64,000 nt of DNA from Evernia prunastri (taxonomy: Eukaryota; Ascomycota; Lecanoromycetes; Lecanorales; Parmeliaceae). The translations under genes were made by a program, and so were the position numbers. The first letter of the stretch is position 1. Every line of letters begins with the position of its first letter. Shown here in pieces: positions 50,261-62,210 of this stretch. The stretch spans positions 310,001 to 374,000 of the forward strand of contig NKYR01000016.1 in NCBI GenBank assembly GCA_003184365.1, read 5' to 3'. The notes beneath the pieces were generated by a model that was not told the origin of the DNA, did no database searches, and was given only the letters and a program-made list of their open reading frames with translations.

Positions 50261-52030
50261 TTATAAAGAGTCTCCTTCGTATGTCACTCGGCGAAGAGAA
50301 TTGACGGGCAACACACTCGCGGCTAGCAGAGTATAACGCTATCAAACATTTACACTCACTTTATTCGACTCAGTAAACGAATTCAAAAAGTATTGCTGAC
50401 AGAAACTTTGTCAAGACATCTTAACTAAAATAAGACATCGTATTTCTGGATTAGCTCATTATACGGAATTGAATCTTGTCAAGAAACTAACTTGAAACCG
50501 CAGAGATTAAGATAGAAACATTAAGATATACTTTGTTAAGACACCTTAACTGAATGAGATATAATGTCTTGAGTCAGTCTATTAAATAGATAATTGAATT
50601 TTAAAGAGCTCGTGCCGAGACAGAAAATCGCCTCTAAATTAGTTAGTGAAAACGTATTAAGATTATTCGTACGGCTAGCGAATCTAAAGAAGTCGTAACA
50701 AACTCACCTCAAAACCATTAATTTCAATTAATTTCGACTATATCGTTCGAAAGAATACCACTAGAGATATCTAGATTCTTCACGGCGTTCATATCGAATA
50801 ATTATTCGTCATTATATAGTCTCCGCACAGCTATCTTCTCCGCAAAAACTTCGTTATTATTTCTCTAACCCTCTGCGAAGTTCTAATCATTTTAAAGAAC
50901 ACTATTTTAGTCTATCATATTCTTCACGATTTCACGAACGAGTAACAAACGACTGAGTTATAACATTTTCTTTGTTGTTTATGTATATCAGAGTTAAATT
51001 TCTTTGTCAAAACTACAAACAATATAAGTTTCCTTCACAGTGAGTCTGCTACAATAACAAAATAATATATAGTGAGTCTACTATCAAACGGCGCTTTTTT
51101 CACTCTTCTTACTCACTCTGGAAATCTAATGATAAGAGTATAAAAGACATAAGAATAAGTAACAGTGATACTCTCAGATCGAGCTATCAGTAGGAGTTGC
51201 AGGAATAATATAAATATGAATTCGAATTTGAAACAGCTTGAAGAAGTTCTGAAGAGCGTCGATAAGGAATATATGTCTTTAATAGCTGTTATATGTCAAT
51301 ATCAGCAGCAGTGAAGAAGACGCAATGGCGCGCATCTTTAGAGTCTTCAGGGCGATAATATAAAGTCACGTGAGATCGCTTCAGAATAGTATACGATTCG
51401 ACGAAACCTCGAATATGATGTTTTTAAACGATTTAAGCTTATTCAAATTCTTCAAAAAATACGTCAAGTCTTCATTTTTCGAAGTCACCAAAACACCTTA
51501 AATCTCAGACATCTATTATTTAACAACTATTCTACATAACGTCTATCAAGTATACTATTCTACTTACATCACCAAATCTGAAAAGTTCCTTTCCGCACGA
51601 TTTCCGCCGGATTCGCACGATTAACACGATTTAGTCTATTTAGCAGATTTTGTCTATATTTAATTCTTTTCGTTAGTTTAATAACTAATATTTGCTAAAC
51701 GTATAGTTCGTAACTTTGCGTAATTTTCCTTAAGCTATCTTTTGATTGTACTGAATTATTATATAATGCTACGATATATATAAGACATATGCGTAAATTA
51801 TACGCATCACCCTCGCGAGAAAATTGTCTGAATCGTATAAATCTAAAATCTATTTTAATGTGATGTGGATATTCGTCGTCGTAATATCTTGTCGTCGTCG
51901 ACGTCGATTATTAAAAATCAAAATCTATAGGGCTGAAAATTATTTATAGGGCTGAATTCTGCTGAAAATTTCTGAAGTTGCGAAACTAACGAAAATCGTG
52001 CTGAAATTTGTATAAGTTGCTAACTGTGCG

Positions 52031-52122
52031 TGTTACGGACGTACCCTAGGTGTCAGGCACATAGGGAGTGTTTATGGCTATGTGTCTAGCACATAGAGGG
52101 TTTATTGGTTATTGACACATTC
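52031..52122 (+). repeat. Left LTR, 5' 92 bp
   Basis: Direct repeat of the first 92 bp of the LTR at 52654, starting TGTTACGGACGTACCCTAGG. It is cut off by the N at 52123, so the rest of this LTR, the primer-binding site and gag are absent from the assembly. Confidence 0.85.
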
Positions 52123-52123
52123 N

Positions 52124-52653
52124 CGCGCCCATCAAAGAAGCTGGGACATAAGAACGAAGGGCCTTTCAAAGTCATTAAAGTCGTGGGATCCGCATACAAG
52201 CTTCAACTCCCTCCCACAATGAAGATCCGTCCGGTCTTCAGTCCTAAGCTATTGACACTCGCTCCGACGGACCCACTGCCTGGCCAGAAGAATCCTTCCC
52301 CCCAGCCAGTTGAGACGCCTAAGGGAGACGCCTGGGTGGTGGAAGATATCCTGGACTCTCGCCGTCACTATGGCAAATTGCAGTACCAAGTGAGATGGAA
52401 AGATGATGACGATACCCTCACTTGGTGGAATACTGATAATGATGAGTTTGAGGGGGCCCAGGACGTAGTCAATGACTATCACAACAAATATCCGGAGAAC
52501 CCAGGGCCGCACAACGCTGTTGCCAAGTCAAAGCGGCCCCGCCGTCTCCGAAATCTCCGGGGTCTCGCCACTATTTTTATCCTTTCTGCTCGCAGACGAC
52601 TCGCAGGCCAATCTACAGCGCTGGGGCATCGCTTGCCTGAGGGGGGGGGGTAG
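52124..52653 (+). pseudogene. Integrase C-terminal region with chromodomain (gypsy pol, partial)
   Basis: The frame reads RPSKKLGHKNEGPFKVIKVV, then IRPVFSPKLL, then WVVEDILDSRRHYGKLQYQVRWKD and WWNTDNDEFEGA, ending at a TAG (52651-52653). This is the GPY/F module and chromodomain at the end of a Ty3/gypsy (chromovirus) integrase, which directs insertion into heterochromatin. Everything N-terminal is missing because the left side begins at the N. It is not degraded by RIP. The reading end overlaps the polypurine tract, as is common. Confidence 0.85.
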
Positions 52654-52876
52654 TGTTACGGACGTACCCTAGGTGTCAGGCACATAGGGAGTGTTTATGG
52701 CTATGTGTCTAGCACATAGAGTGTTTATTGGTTATTGACACATTCCCATTGACACATAGGCTAGCGGGGATTCTTCCTAGTATTTAAGCGCTCTTCTTCT
52801 GTACATATTTCCTCCTTATCTAGTTGTCTTATTCAATTTACCCCCATTAGACTTGACTCTGGGCACGGTTCTGACA
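52654..52876 (+). repeat. Right LTR (223 bp)
   Basis: Starts TGTTACGGACGTACCCTAGG and ends GGTTCTGACA (TG...CA). It is directly preceded by the G-rich polypurine tract, which fixes its 5' edge. The 3' edge is chosen at the terminal CA before AATATATT. Confidence 0.8.
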
Positions 52877-55800
52877 AATATATTGTTAAGCTATCCAAGA
52901 AAGAAAAGAGAAGATATATAAGTTATTTCTACGAAGGAATATAAGTACTTATTAAACATCTTCTTTCTTAGAATATCGTTTAATAGAATTCTTAGCTTTA
53001 ATTTAAATACTCTCGCGATTAAATTCGAGCGATTAATCGCTCGTTCGTCTAATAGAAGATTTTTCTTAAATCTTCTTTTAATTCAAATTACAGATAAAAA
53101 TAATAAAGAGATTTAATCGATCGAATCTCGTAGATAAAATAATAATATATTAATAGAGCTTTTTTATAAATCGTAAATCTTTATAGTACGTAAAAGAAAG
53201 AATAACTCGCTATTTGTCGATTTAAATATTTATAATAACTTCGTTAATTTAAATATTAACGATAACTTAATACGTGTTAACACGAATAATCTTTTAATTT
53301 ATTTTAATTTAATAAAGATTATTACTTTCAATAGCGATATATATATTATAAACGAAGTATTATAGCAATCGTTCGTAATAAAATACGCGACTAAACTTAC
53401 GAAAGCGAATCTATATTTAATATCTATATAATGTTAATAATATAATCGATTAAAAGAAATATAATTATCGCGTATCTATAGAATAAGACTTAAATCACTC
53501 GTTTACAATTATCTCGATTAGTAAATTTTATAATTCGTCGAAAGTCTTATTTAGATCTACTTCGCGAGATATAAAAATTGTTATCAAAAGTATAAGTTTT
53601 ATCTATATTCGAAATAATATTATATTATAAAAATTCGTCGTTTAAAAAGATGAGAGAATAGCGTAGAAGTATATAAGCGAAATATTAATATAATACTTTA
53701 TATCTCTTATTACTTTTAATTTTTATGAAAATATTTTTTATTTTAGATATATTTAAAAAGTTATTCGTATCGCTCTTTTAAATAATAGCGATCTCATCTA
53801 AAGTAGAGCGATTATAAATACGTGAATTATAGTAACGAAAGTTCTCGTAAAGTAATCTATAGTCTCGTAGACTATTATATTCTATTAATCTTTCGCTTAT
53901 AATTTTAAAAGCTACGATATAAAAATTAATTTATATTAAATATCTAACAAGTTTGCGATATAGCGATTTCTTAATATACTTATAAAAATCATATCTAATA
54001 ATATTATATATATATTAGTTTAATATCGAAAGAATCGTCGAAAGAAGATAATATCGATATGCGATCTGTTTTTAATTATTATTTATTATATAGATTTATT
54101 TAAATATCGATCTTTTATTCTCTGAAGACGCCAACGCGAGTATATGAATAATAATCGCTTTTTAAACTTATACGTGTAAGAAGCGACGAAATAATTAATC
54201 GTGACTTGCTGTGAGATTATTAACGCGACGTTATTATACTAAACGCTGTATTAACGAAATTCTTTAGAGTCGAAAGTGAGAGCGATGTTTCAGATTCGTC
54301 TAACGACGTCCTAAACGGGTTAATCGAGCTTCAAGAAGAGTGCTAGAAGAAAGACTTCATATCTAAGACGCTGAGTAACAGTCGAACGAGGCGTATCGAA
54401 GACGAATATATTCATAATCAGCTAATAAAGAAATATAATGAAATAATCATTCGCGTGTAGAAAAAATAAAATACTGTTGTCAAGAATCTAAGTAAGCGAT
54501 CGCTTTAACAGCAATTATTTCAATAAAATATAATTCAGTCAATATCTGGTCAAATCAAAAGGTTTTTACATCGTTGAAAAGCGTCGATAAAGCTGTATAA
54601 TATGAAAAAGTTTGAAAGTATTACGCACTAAGAATATAGAGGCACTCAAGTTGCAAGCACGTTACATCAAAAACTTGATAAGAAGACGCTCGAGAGATCT
54701 AGCGAGCTGACTAAGCACGCTATATCAAAGAGCGTAGTGATTCCGATTTTTTCATTGACTGCACATACAAATTCAAGGTTTTTTAGCTCAGCCCTATCTT
54801 ATGTTTTTATATATACTGATAATTACGATATCACGATCTATTTTATCTCGATTCGAATCGTTTATATAGTAAATCGTAATCGATATTAATAAAAAAGTCT
54901 TCTGAAAGTAGATCTATATTTTTTTTATTATTTCGAATTTTTAAATTAATAAGATATTCACTTTATATCGTTACAATATGCTATATATACGTTTAAACTT
55001 ATTAAATTTAAATACTAATCTAACGTTAAGCGAAATAATATTAATTCTATCTATAAAAGTTTTGAATATTATTTTAATTAAGCGTTGATTAAAGTATAAA
55101 ATAAATTATATATATAATATAAAACTTCTAAATATATTTTTCACGTTTATACGTTGAATAATTTATCGCTTAGTAATAAATTATGATAGAAATATTTTAT
55201 AAATAATTATATTATCTTAATTTACTTATAGTGTCGCGTTAAATAATCGTTGTGATAAAAGTTATAGCGCTTCTTTTAATCGATTATCACGAATTATAAT
55301 TCAAACGACTTATCAAAATTTATATTTATATCTTTTATCGATATTAAAAATTTATATATTTTCGAACTTCTTTCGAATATTAAAAGTAATTTATATTTTA
55401 TTACGAACTTATAATTTAGATAGCTTAGTTAAAACTTATACTTCTAAAATAACGAAATAATCGCAATCTATCTCGCTATCTCGAATTATTTATCTTTCGA
55501 AAAAATCGATTCTATACGATAAGCGATAAATTTATAAGATCTCGATATATGATATTCGCTCGTAGAGATCTCGTTTTCAAGAATCAAGAAGATCTTATTA
55601 ATTCTTATATTTATTATCTTTCGCGAATTATAATACATTAATCAGTCTTTTTTATTACAATTAAAATATTTCGAGAATATTTTATTCACGATAACGTAAT
55701 TATTAATTAACGTATTAATAACTTAATACGTAGCTAAGTTGCTATCGTCTCTCAATGCTATCGATATTAATAAATATAATTATCTTTCGTTCGAATATCT

Positions 55801-58287
55801 AGAATCTTTTACGAGCTCTGACTCGTCTCTTTTTTATCTTCGAATAAAAATAAACTCGATAATCTTTTTTTTATTCTTTTATTTTGATATTTTTATTCTT
55901 TTATTATTGAGAAAATTAAAGCGAAATATAAAAAAAAGACGTAATCGCATAGCGAGCTCGATATTATTCGAGATAAACGATAATTTAAATATCGATAAAG
56001 TTCGAAACGAGAATAACGAAAGCGAAACGAATTTTATATTCTTAATAAAGAGATCGCTGAATAATTTTCACGACTTTTTTAAAGAAATAAATTATTTATC
56101 GTTTAATACGCTCGATCTCGAGATAGAATCGATTATTATTCTCTTTTTACGTTCTTTTCTCATCGAAAGAAGATTTATACGTTAATTCTTTCTCTCTTTT
56201 TTTCTTTTTTCTTCGACGTTTTAAATTAAAAAAAAAAGATAAATTTATCTTACTAGATTCGACGCTCGCACTATTCGAATATGTTTTTAATTAATAATTT
56301 TTTTAATAATAACGATAGAATTTAGAGAACTTATTCTTATTTTTTTTATCATCGTTATCTTCTTTATTCTCGTTACTCTCTTCGCTTTCTTTTTTACTTT
56401 TGTAACGATTTTAATCTCGACTTTTTCTTTTATATCAAAAATATTAATAATTTAATTATTAAATTCGAATAGTTTAAAAAGTATACGCAGTCGACGCTTT
56501 TCGAATCGAATAGAGTTTTTAAATTCGACTTTGAATATAGAATTTTTATCTAATACTTTTAAATTAGATAGTTTATCGGTTAATATATTATTATTTGATA
56601 ATATACTATTTTCGTCTTTATTATTCTATTAATTTTCAAATAACTATTTATTAACTATTTTCGAATAAGAGCTCGATATATTATTCGTCACTTCGCTTTT
56701 AAATTTAGAGTCGCTTATTAAAAAAAATTAGATTAATAATATTTTAATATCTATATATATTCTTTTCATGAAGTGTGAAGATTTTTATAAAATTATTCTC
56801 CTTTATCGAGATCTTTTATTTCTAAAATTCTTCGATTCTATTACTTTCGAACTAAATTCTTAATAAAATACGCTCTTTCGTTCTAAATTTTAATAATAAT
56901 AAAGACGCGATATAATTATGTTTCGATCGCGTCGAGAAGTTTTAAATTATAATAATAATAATAAAAGCGCGATAGAATCGCGTTTTAGTCGCGTTAAAAT
57001 TATAATATTAAAGAAGATAATAATAATTACGTCGAATTACGATATAATCGAAATCTTCGTCTAATGTTACGATCTTTAACTTTCTTAAGAGTGCTTATTT
57101 TAATATCTTTAATTTTAAAATTTATTAAAAAAATATCGCGATTTATAAAAAGAATATTATTAAATATTAAATTTTTAAAGATATCACGATAAAATACCAT
57201 ATATAATTTTAGATATATTAATCGCGAGACGTCGGTGTCGATACTCTTAGAAATCTTATCACTATCGTTAACTTTAAAATATTTTAAAATTTAAAATTTA
57301 AATTTAAATTTATATATCTTTTAAAACTTTATAATAATTCTAATATTAAATATTTATCACGTAATTAATATTTAATATTTAATATTCTTTTCGCTTAAAA
57401 CGTCGAAATGCGTAGATTTTATAATAAATTTATTTTTTAATAAAGTCGTCTCGATATTAATAAAATCGCGTATAATTTTAATTATTTTAATTTTTTCAAA
57501 TAATAATAATAAAACGAATAAAGAGTTTTTATAAATTATTAATAAATCTATTTTCAAATATTAAAGATCGATTACTTTTATATATTAGATATTAATATTG
57601 TTTGACGAGATAAATAATTTTTTTTTTTTTACTTTTTACGAATTTCTTTTTATTTCTTTTATAATTAAAAATAAAAAATAAAATTTTTAAATTTTTTATA
57701 TATTTATATATTAAGATAATTAATCGAGATTTATATATAAAGTCGATCGACTTTATCTTTCTTAGACTTATCTCGTCGCTTATAATAATCTTTTATAAAT
57801 TATTTAATTTATTATTAAATATTATCGCGTAAAATATATATAATTATTATTAATAATATATTAATAATTTTATTTCAGAAATAATTAATATACTTCTATT
57901 ATTAATAATCTTAAGATTAATTAATTATCTTAATAAAGATCGCGATTCGATATTATATATCGTTATATAAATATTCGTATATTTAAAAGTTAATAATTTA
58001 AATAAAATTAGAATTAATGTAATAGATATTATATTGTTAAAAAGAGTATATATTTATCACTTTTTTAAATTCTTTTTCTCTCTCTTTATTTTTATTCTCG
58101 CTTTCGTTAATAATAATATTATTTCTATTAAAATATTCAATTAAAGTAATAATAGATTTAAGATCGAATAAATTATTTCGAAATTAAAAGAGCGTTAATT
58201 CTCTACTTTTCGTCGTTTTCGCTTTATTTTTATTCTTCGATAATCACGTATATATAAACGTTTTAAACACCGAGAGCCCACCAGGCT

Positions 58288-58791
58288 ATGGTCCGCTGCA
58301 CCCCAAGAGAGGACCTAGGACACGCGTCCGACCATGTTCCGGTGGCAACGGAACTAGAATGGCAGTGGAAAGAGACGCCGACAAGAAAGCGACGGCTATG
58401 GAAGAAACTAGCCGAAAAAGACACTGCTTCTGAGGTGGCTAGGGGCAGTTGTGCCCTACAAAGCGCTCTCTCTCGAAGACCTACAGGAACAGAGGAAGAG
58501 GTGGAAGCCTTCGTAGGAACCATAAACCAGGGCTTCCAGGAGATAGTGGAGAACTGCATACCGTGGGCAGAGCCTATGGCCAACTCGAAATCGTACTGGA
58601 ATGCGGACTGCACAAAAGTTACTAAGGCAGCCAAGCTTGGGCTTAAAGAGCACCACCGACTCCGAGACGAGCAGTCNAACAGCTTCGAGTTGGCCAGCGA
58701 ACAACTCCAACGGTCAAGACTACCCCTCGGGGTAGAGGAGACCATTAAGCCCAAAAAGGGCGCACGAAGAAGCGATCGTACCCGCCTCTAG
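58288..58791 (+). pseudogene. LINE ORF2 fragment (endonuclease end, RT missing)
   Basis: The frame contains CTPREDLGHASDHVPVATELEW, whose SDHVPV is the last conserved motif of the EEP (APE-like) endonuclease of Tad/I-type LINEs. The helical linker KRRLWKKLAEKDTASE follows, then SYWNADCTKVTKAAKLGL. Beyond the N at 58677 comes FELASEQLQRSRLPLGVEE, probably the far C terminus. No YxDD reverse-transcriptase motif is present, so several kilobases seem to be lost at the N. Confidence 0.7.
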
Positions 58792-58806
58792 AGGCGGGGG
58801 CGATCA
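58774..58806 (+). repeat. Hairpin at the LINE coding end
   Basis: CCCGCCTCTAGAGGCGGG (58781-58798) is a perfect 18-bp palindrome. It is extended by GATCG on the left and CGATC on the right, giving a stem at the junction of ORF and 3' UTR. Confidence 0.7.
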
Positions 58807-61449
58807 GAGATACAAAAGTCAGAGAATAGAAGAGTCGGCGCAAAGAAGTAGAGAGATGTGCGGTGGTGTAATAGGGCTCCTAAGGAGCACAGCAGAAGGG
58901 AGAGCGTACTGTTTAGTTGAAGTTTTTGTCCAGAGGTTCGCCCTCAGGTTTCTTCAACGCCCAGCCGTAAAGCTGGTTCAGCGTTAATGTTACCCTCATT
59001 AGCTTACATCAAGTAGCTAGCATAGGCGTATAAAACAATCAATCAATCAATATAAGATTAATTATTTTATAGTTTATAAGATATAAGATAAACGATATAA
59101 TAATATATCGAATTATTATTTATTTATTTTGCACTTAATAAGAGTACTTCGATTTATTAAAAATTATATTTTAATATAAAACGTTAATTAATTATATTTA
59201 CTTCGATATCGATATCGAATTATATCTTAATTAATATTAATAATATCTCTCGATCTCTCGTAATAATATAATTTTAATAAATTATATTAAATATAAAAAT
59301 CACTTTTTATTTTACTTTCGTCGTTAAAAAGTCTTCGACGAGAATAGTTTTTTTTTTCGATTTTTTATATTTTATAAACGATTTTATAGTGTATACTTTA
59401 AGATTTTCTATCTCATTAACGAAAATACGATTAATATTATTTAGTTTTAACGCTATATATTTATTTACGTAATATCTCTTTTTATAATAATTATAATATT
59501 CGATCTATTTTAAATATTTCTTATCTTTCGAAACTTTTTTACGAAATTTATTTATATTTAAGCGATATAAAGCGTTCGTTTTTCTATTACGACGAGATTA
59601 CGTTATACGATTATTTTTACTAGACTTATTATTTTTATTCTTTTCGTTATTTTCATTCAAGCTTTACATATTTAATTTACTTTTACTTCGCGTAAAGCGT
59701 ATATTTACTCTTTTTTCGATATTCTTAATTCGAATAATTATCGAAATTATATTATTATATATCTTAAGTATCTTATTCGTACGAATAATAATATTTTAAA
59801 GTTTAAAAAGAAGTTTCGTTATTAGAATTATAATACGTTAAGACTTATCGAATAAAGATAATTAAGCTTTTAGACTCGAAAAGTAGATCTCGAATTAATT
59901 AATAGTTTACGATATTCTTTATCTCGTATTCGTATAGAATTAATTTACATTTAATTATTTATTAATCGAGTCTTATATTTTATTAAGTAGAAAGATTTCG
60001 AAATAGAATTAACTTCGTATCTTTTTCGATTTCTTCTCGCGTTCGTTATATTATTATTTCTTAAAATCTTTTTATAAAAATCATATAACTTAAATAATCT
60101 TTTTATAATTATTTAAAAAGTAATTTAATACGTTTTTAAACGTTATATTAATATATTTTATTTAGTCACGATATTTTCGTCTAAACTTATTATAATAATT
60201 AGATAAACTCTTAAATTTAATACTATATCGTTTAGTAGAACGTGTTAAATTTACTTCGAAATATCGCTTTATTTTAGTTTTAAGATTAAAATCGTAAATT
60301 TCGAATCTACGACGAATACGTAACTTATACGTTTCGTTACTATCTTTCGAACGTCTTTTATATATTATATTATATTAAAGAATATTAATCTTTATATTAA
60401 TATTTTCAAGCTAACGCTTTTTAATAAAAGCGTTTCGTTAATAAATAATCTACGTTAACTTCTCGTCTATATCTATTTTAATATCATTATTTTCGATCTT
60501 AATATAAATTTATTCGAACTCTTAAATTTCTTAATAATATAATTCTATTATTTCGATTTTACAATTTTAGATTAATTACTTTCTAATATTGTTTGAGAAT
60601 TAAACGATTCGATATCGTTTTTTAAACGTTACGACTGCGAACGAGTTATAAATATTATATTAAATTCGAATTGTTATCTCTCGATAAAAAGAAGAATTAA
60701 AATTATTAGATTAATTTATATAATAGAAATATAAAAATTAAATTAGAATTATATAGTAATGTGAACTTAGTAGAATATATATATATTATATATATTTAGA
60801 TAATAAAATTAATTCTTAAGAAAGAAAAATTAGAAACACGAAGATATACGCTTCTTAAGTTTCTTCGCTAAGAAATTACTTAATATACGTATATCAAGCA
60901 TTCGCGGCTTAGACGAATATATATACTACTACTCCTTTTTGATATGCGACTAATATATATCTTTATTCGTAATTTTTTTAACGATATAATAATAGTAATT
61001 CTTTATATTAATAATATTTTTATTGAGATTAAATATTAAATAATTATCGATAAAATTAAATAATAAATCTATAAATAGTTTAAATGCACTAAAATAAAAT
61101 TAATTAATCGAATTCTTAATATTTAAATATATCGAGATTGAAAAAACAGTATAATTATTATTAAATAATTATAATATATCGAAAAACTATTTAAAGAATA
61201 TTAAATAAACAAAGTCTTTATCGTTAACACTTTAATCGACGATTATTACTTTATCAATTTCGCTAAGTTAAAAGAATAACGAATTAATTAAAAATAATAT
61301 CAATAACGAATCGAAAGTCTTATATTTCTTATAACTAAAATAAGATCTAACTTATTCTTCGCGATAAATAAACTTAATTAATTTTATTACGATTTTACTA
61401 TATAATATATAAATATAATTAATCGAATGCTACGATATATAAGAGATAT

Positions 61450-61573
61450 TGTCAAGATTATGTGGTAGGACACTTAGTTGTATTAACTATGGAGTGCTAT
61501 GGTACAAAGGGCGACCTATGTAGGGCCGGTGCCAAGGCCGGCCTTGGCAGTCCTCTACCCTACAATTTCAACA
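61450..61573. mobile_element. 124-bp TG...CA element with 5-bp target duplication
   Basis: A normal-GC sequence within saturated RIP DNA. It starts TGTCAAGATTATG, ends ATTTCAACA, and is flanked by GATAT on both sides (61445-61449, 61574-61578). It fits a very short solo LTR or terminal-repeat miniature element. A 20-bp perfect palindrome lies at 61530-61549. Confidence 0.65.
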
Positions 61574-61979
61574 GATATTATATATTTAAATCTTCGCTTT
61601 TAAGATATTAAAGACTTTTATAAATTTATCGATATAATTTACGCTAACGATAAAACGAATCGCAAAATAATATATAAATTCGTTTTTTTATATAATAATA
61701 TCGTATATATTTAATATAGTCGTAAATAACGAAAAACAATTATATTTATTATCGAGACGAAATACGTTACTTTAGCGAAGAGTAATAAGATAATCGTATA
61801 AATTACACGATAATTATAGAAATTACGATTTAAAAATTATAATAATAATTTTATTCGACTGCTTAATGATAATAAGAGAAATATTAATTTAATTAAATTT
61901 TTTAAGTATTATTAAAAAATCAAATCTATTAACGTATAATATTACTATATTCGTTAATTAGTAAAAGATAAGATAGTTA

Positions 61980-62210
61980 ATATGAAGGAGACAATCACGG
62001 AAACAATAGCGTCAGACTGAAAGAGAACGGAAGTGACAGTGGTTTGTGGCAACAACTTGACAGTCAAAGACTAAGAGTTGACAACAATGATAACACGAGA
62101 GGATAAGTTGTCCGAAAGGTTTCTTCAGTGCTACAAATATTCGAGGAACTCCCTGATTAGTAAAGTAGTTTACTAGATAGGCGTATTAAGCAGTCAATCA
62201 ATCAATCAAT
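61980..62210 (+). mobile_element. LINE 3'-end fragment with (TCAA)n tail
   Basis: About 230 bp of normal-GC, A-rich DNA ending ATAGGCGTATTAAGCAG followed by (TCAA)n. The terminal ATAGGCGTAT(T)A motif and tail match those of the LINE at 58263-59051, while the upstream sequence differs. It therefore looks like a 5'-truncated copy from a related family. No coding sequence is seen. Confidence 0.6.

Larger units (their letters stand above)
52031..52876 (+). mobile_element. Ty3/gypsy LTR retrotransposon remnant (collapsed at an N)
   Basis: A normal-GC island in the RIP block. Order: truncated left LTR (52031-52122), an N at 52123, the integrase C-terminal coding end (to 52653), a polypurine tract (52639-52650), and the full right LTR (52654-52876). 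The left LTR piece differs from the right copy at about one base in 92, so insertion is recent or gene conversion occurred. Flanks (GTGCG left, AATAT right) do not match, so no target duplication is visible. Most of gag-pol is missing at the N. Confidence 0.8.
51927..54797. repeat. Inverted 10-bp termini of a possible RIPed DNA transposon
   Basis: ATAGGGCTGA occurs at 51927-51936 and again at 51946-51955. Its exact inverse complement is at 54788-54797. Removing the nested LTR element leaves about 2 kb, a usual size for Tc1/pogo-type elements. Similarity does not clearly extend beyond 10 bp and no transposase can be read, so this is tentative. Confidence 0.25.
58263..59051 (+). mobile_element. 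Tad-type LINE fragment with (TCAA)n tail
   Basis: A normal-GC island. The 5' part codes the end of an AP-endonuclease-like domain and the region after it; an N at 58677 marks a break. A short 3' UTR follows with a strong hairpin at 58774-58806, ending GGCGTATAAAACAATCAATCAATCAAT. Such a TCAA-repeat end is usual for fungal non-LTR elements. The reverse transcriptase part is missing at the N. Confidence 0.75.

Noticed and set aside
55739..56185. 148-codon open frame in the AT-rich island
   Set aside because: Composition is Ile/Leu/Asn/Lys/Phe low-complexity from RIPed DNA. There is no motif, and stop-free length is expected where TA-rich codons happen to avoid stops.
59036..59051. (TCAA)n as an ordinary microsatellite
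   Set aside because: It sits exactly at the end of a LINE 3' UTR and recurs after the same motif at 62191-62210, so it is an element tail.
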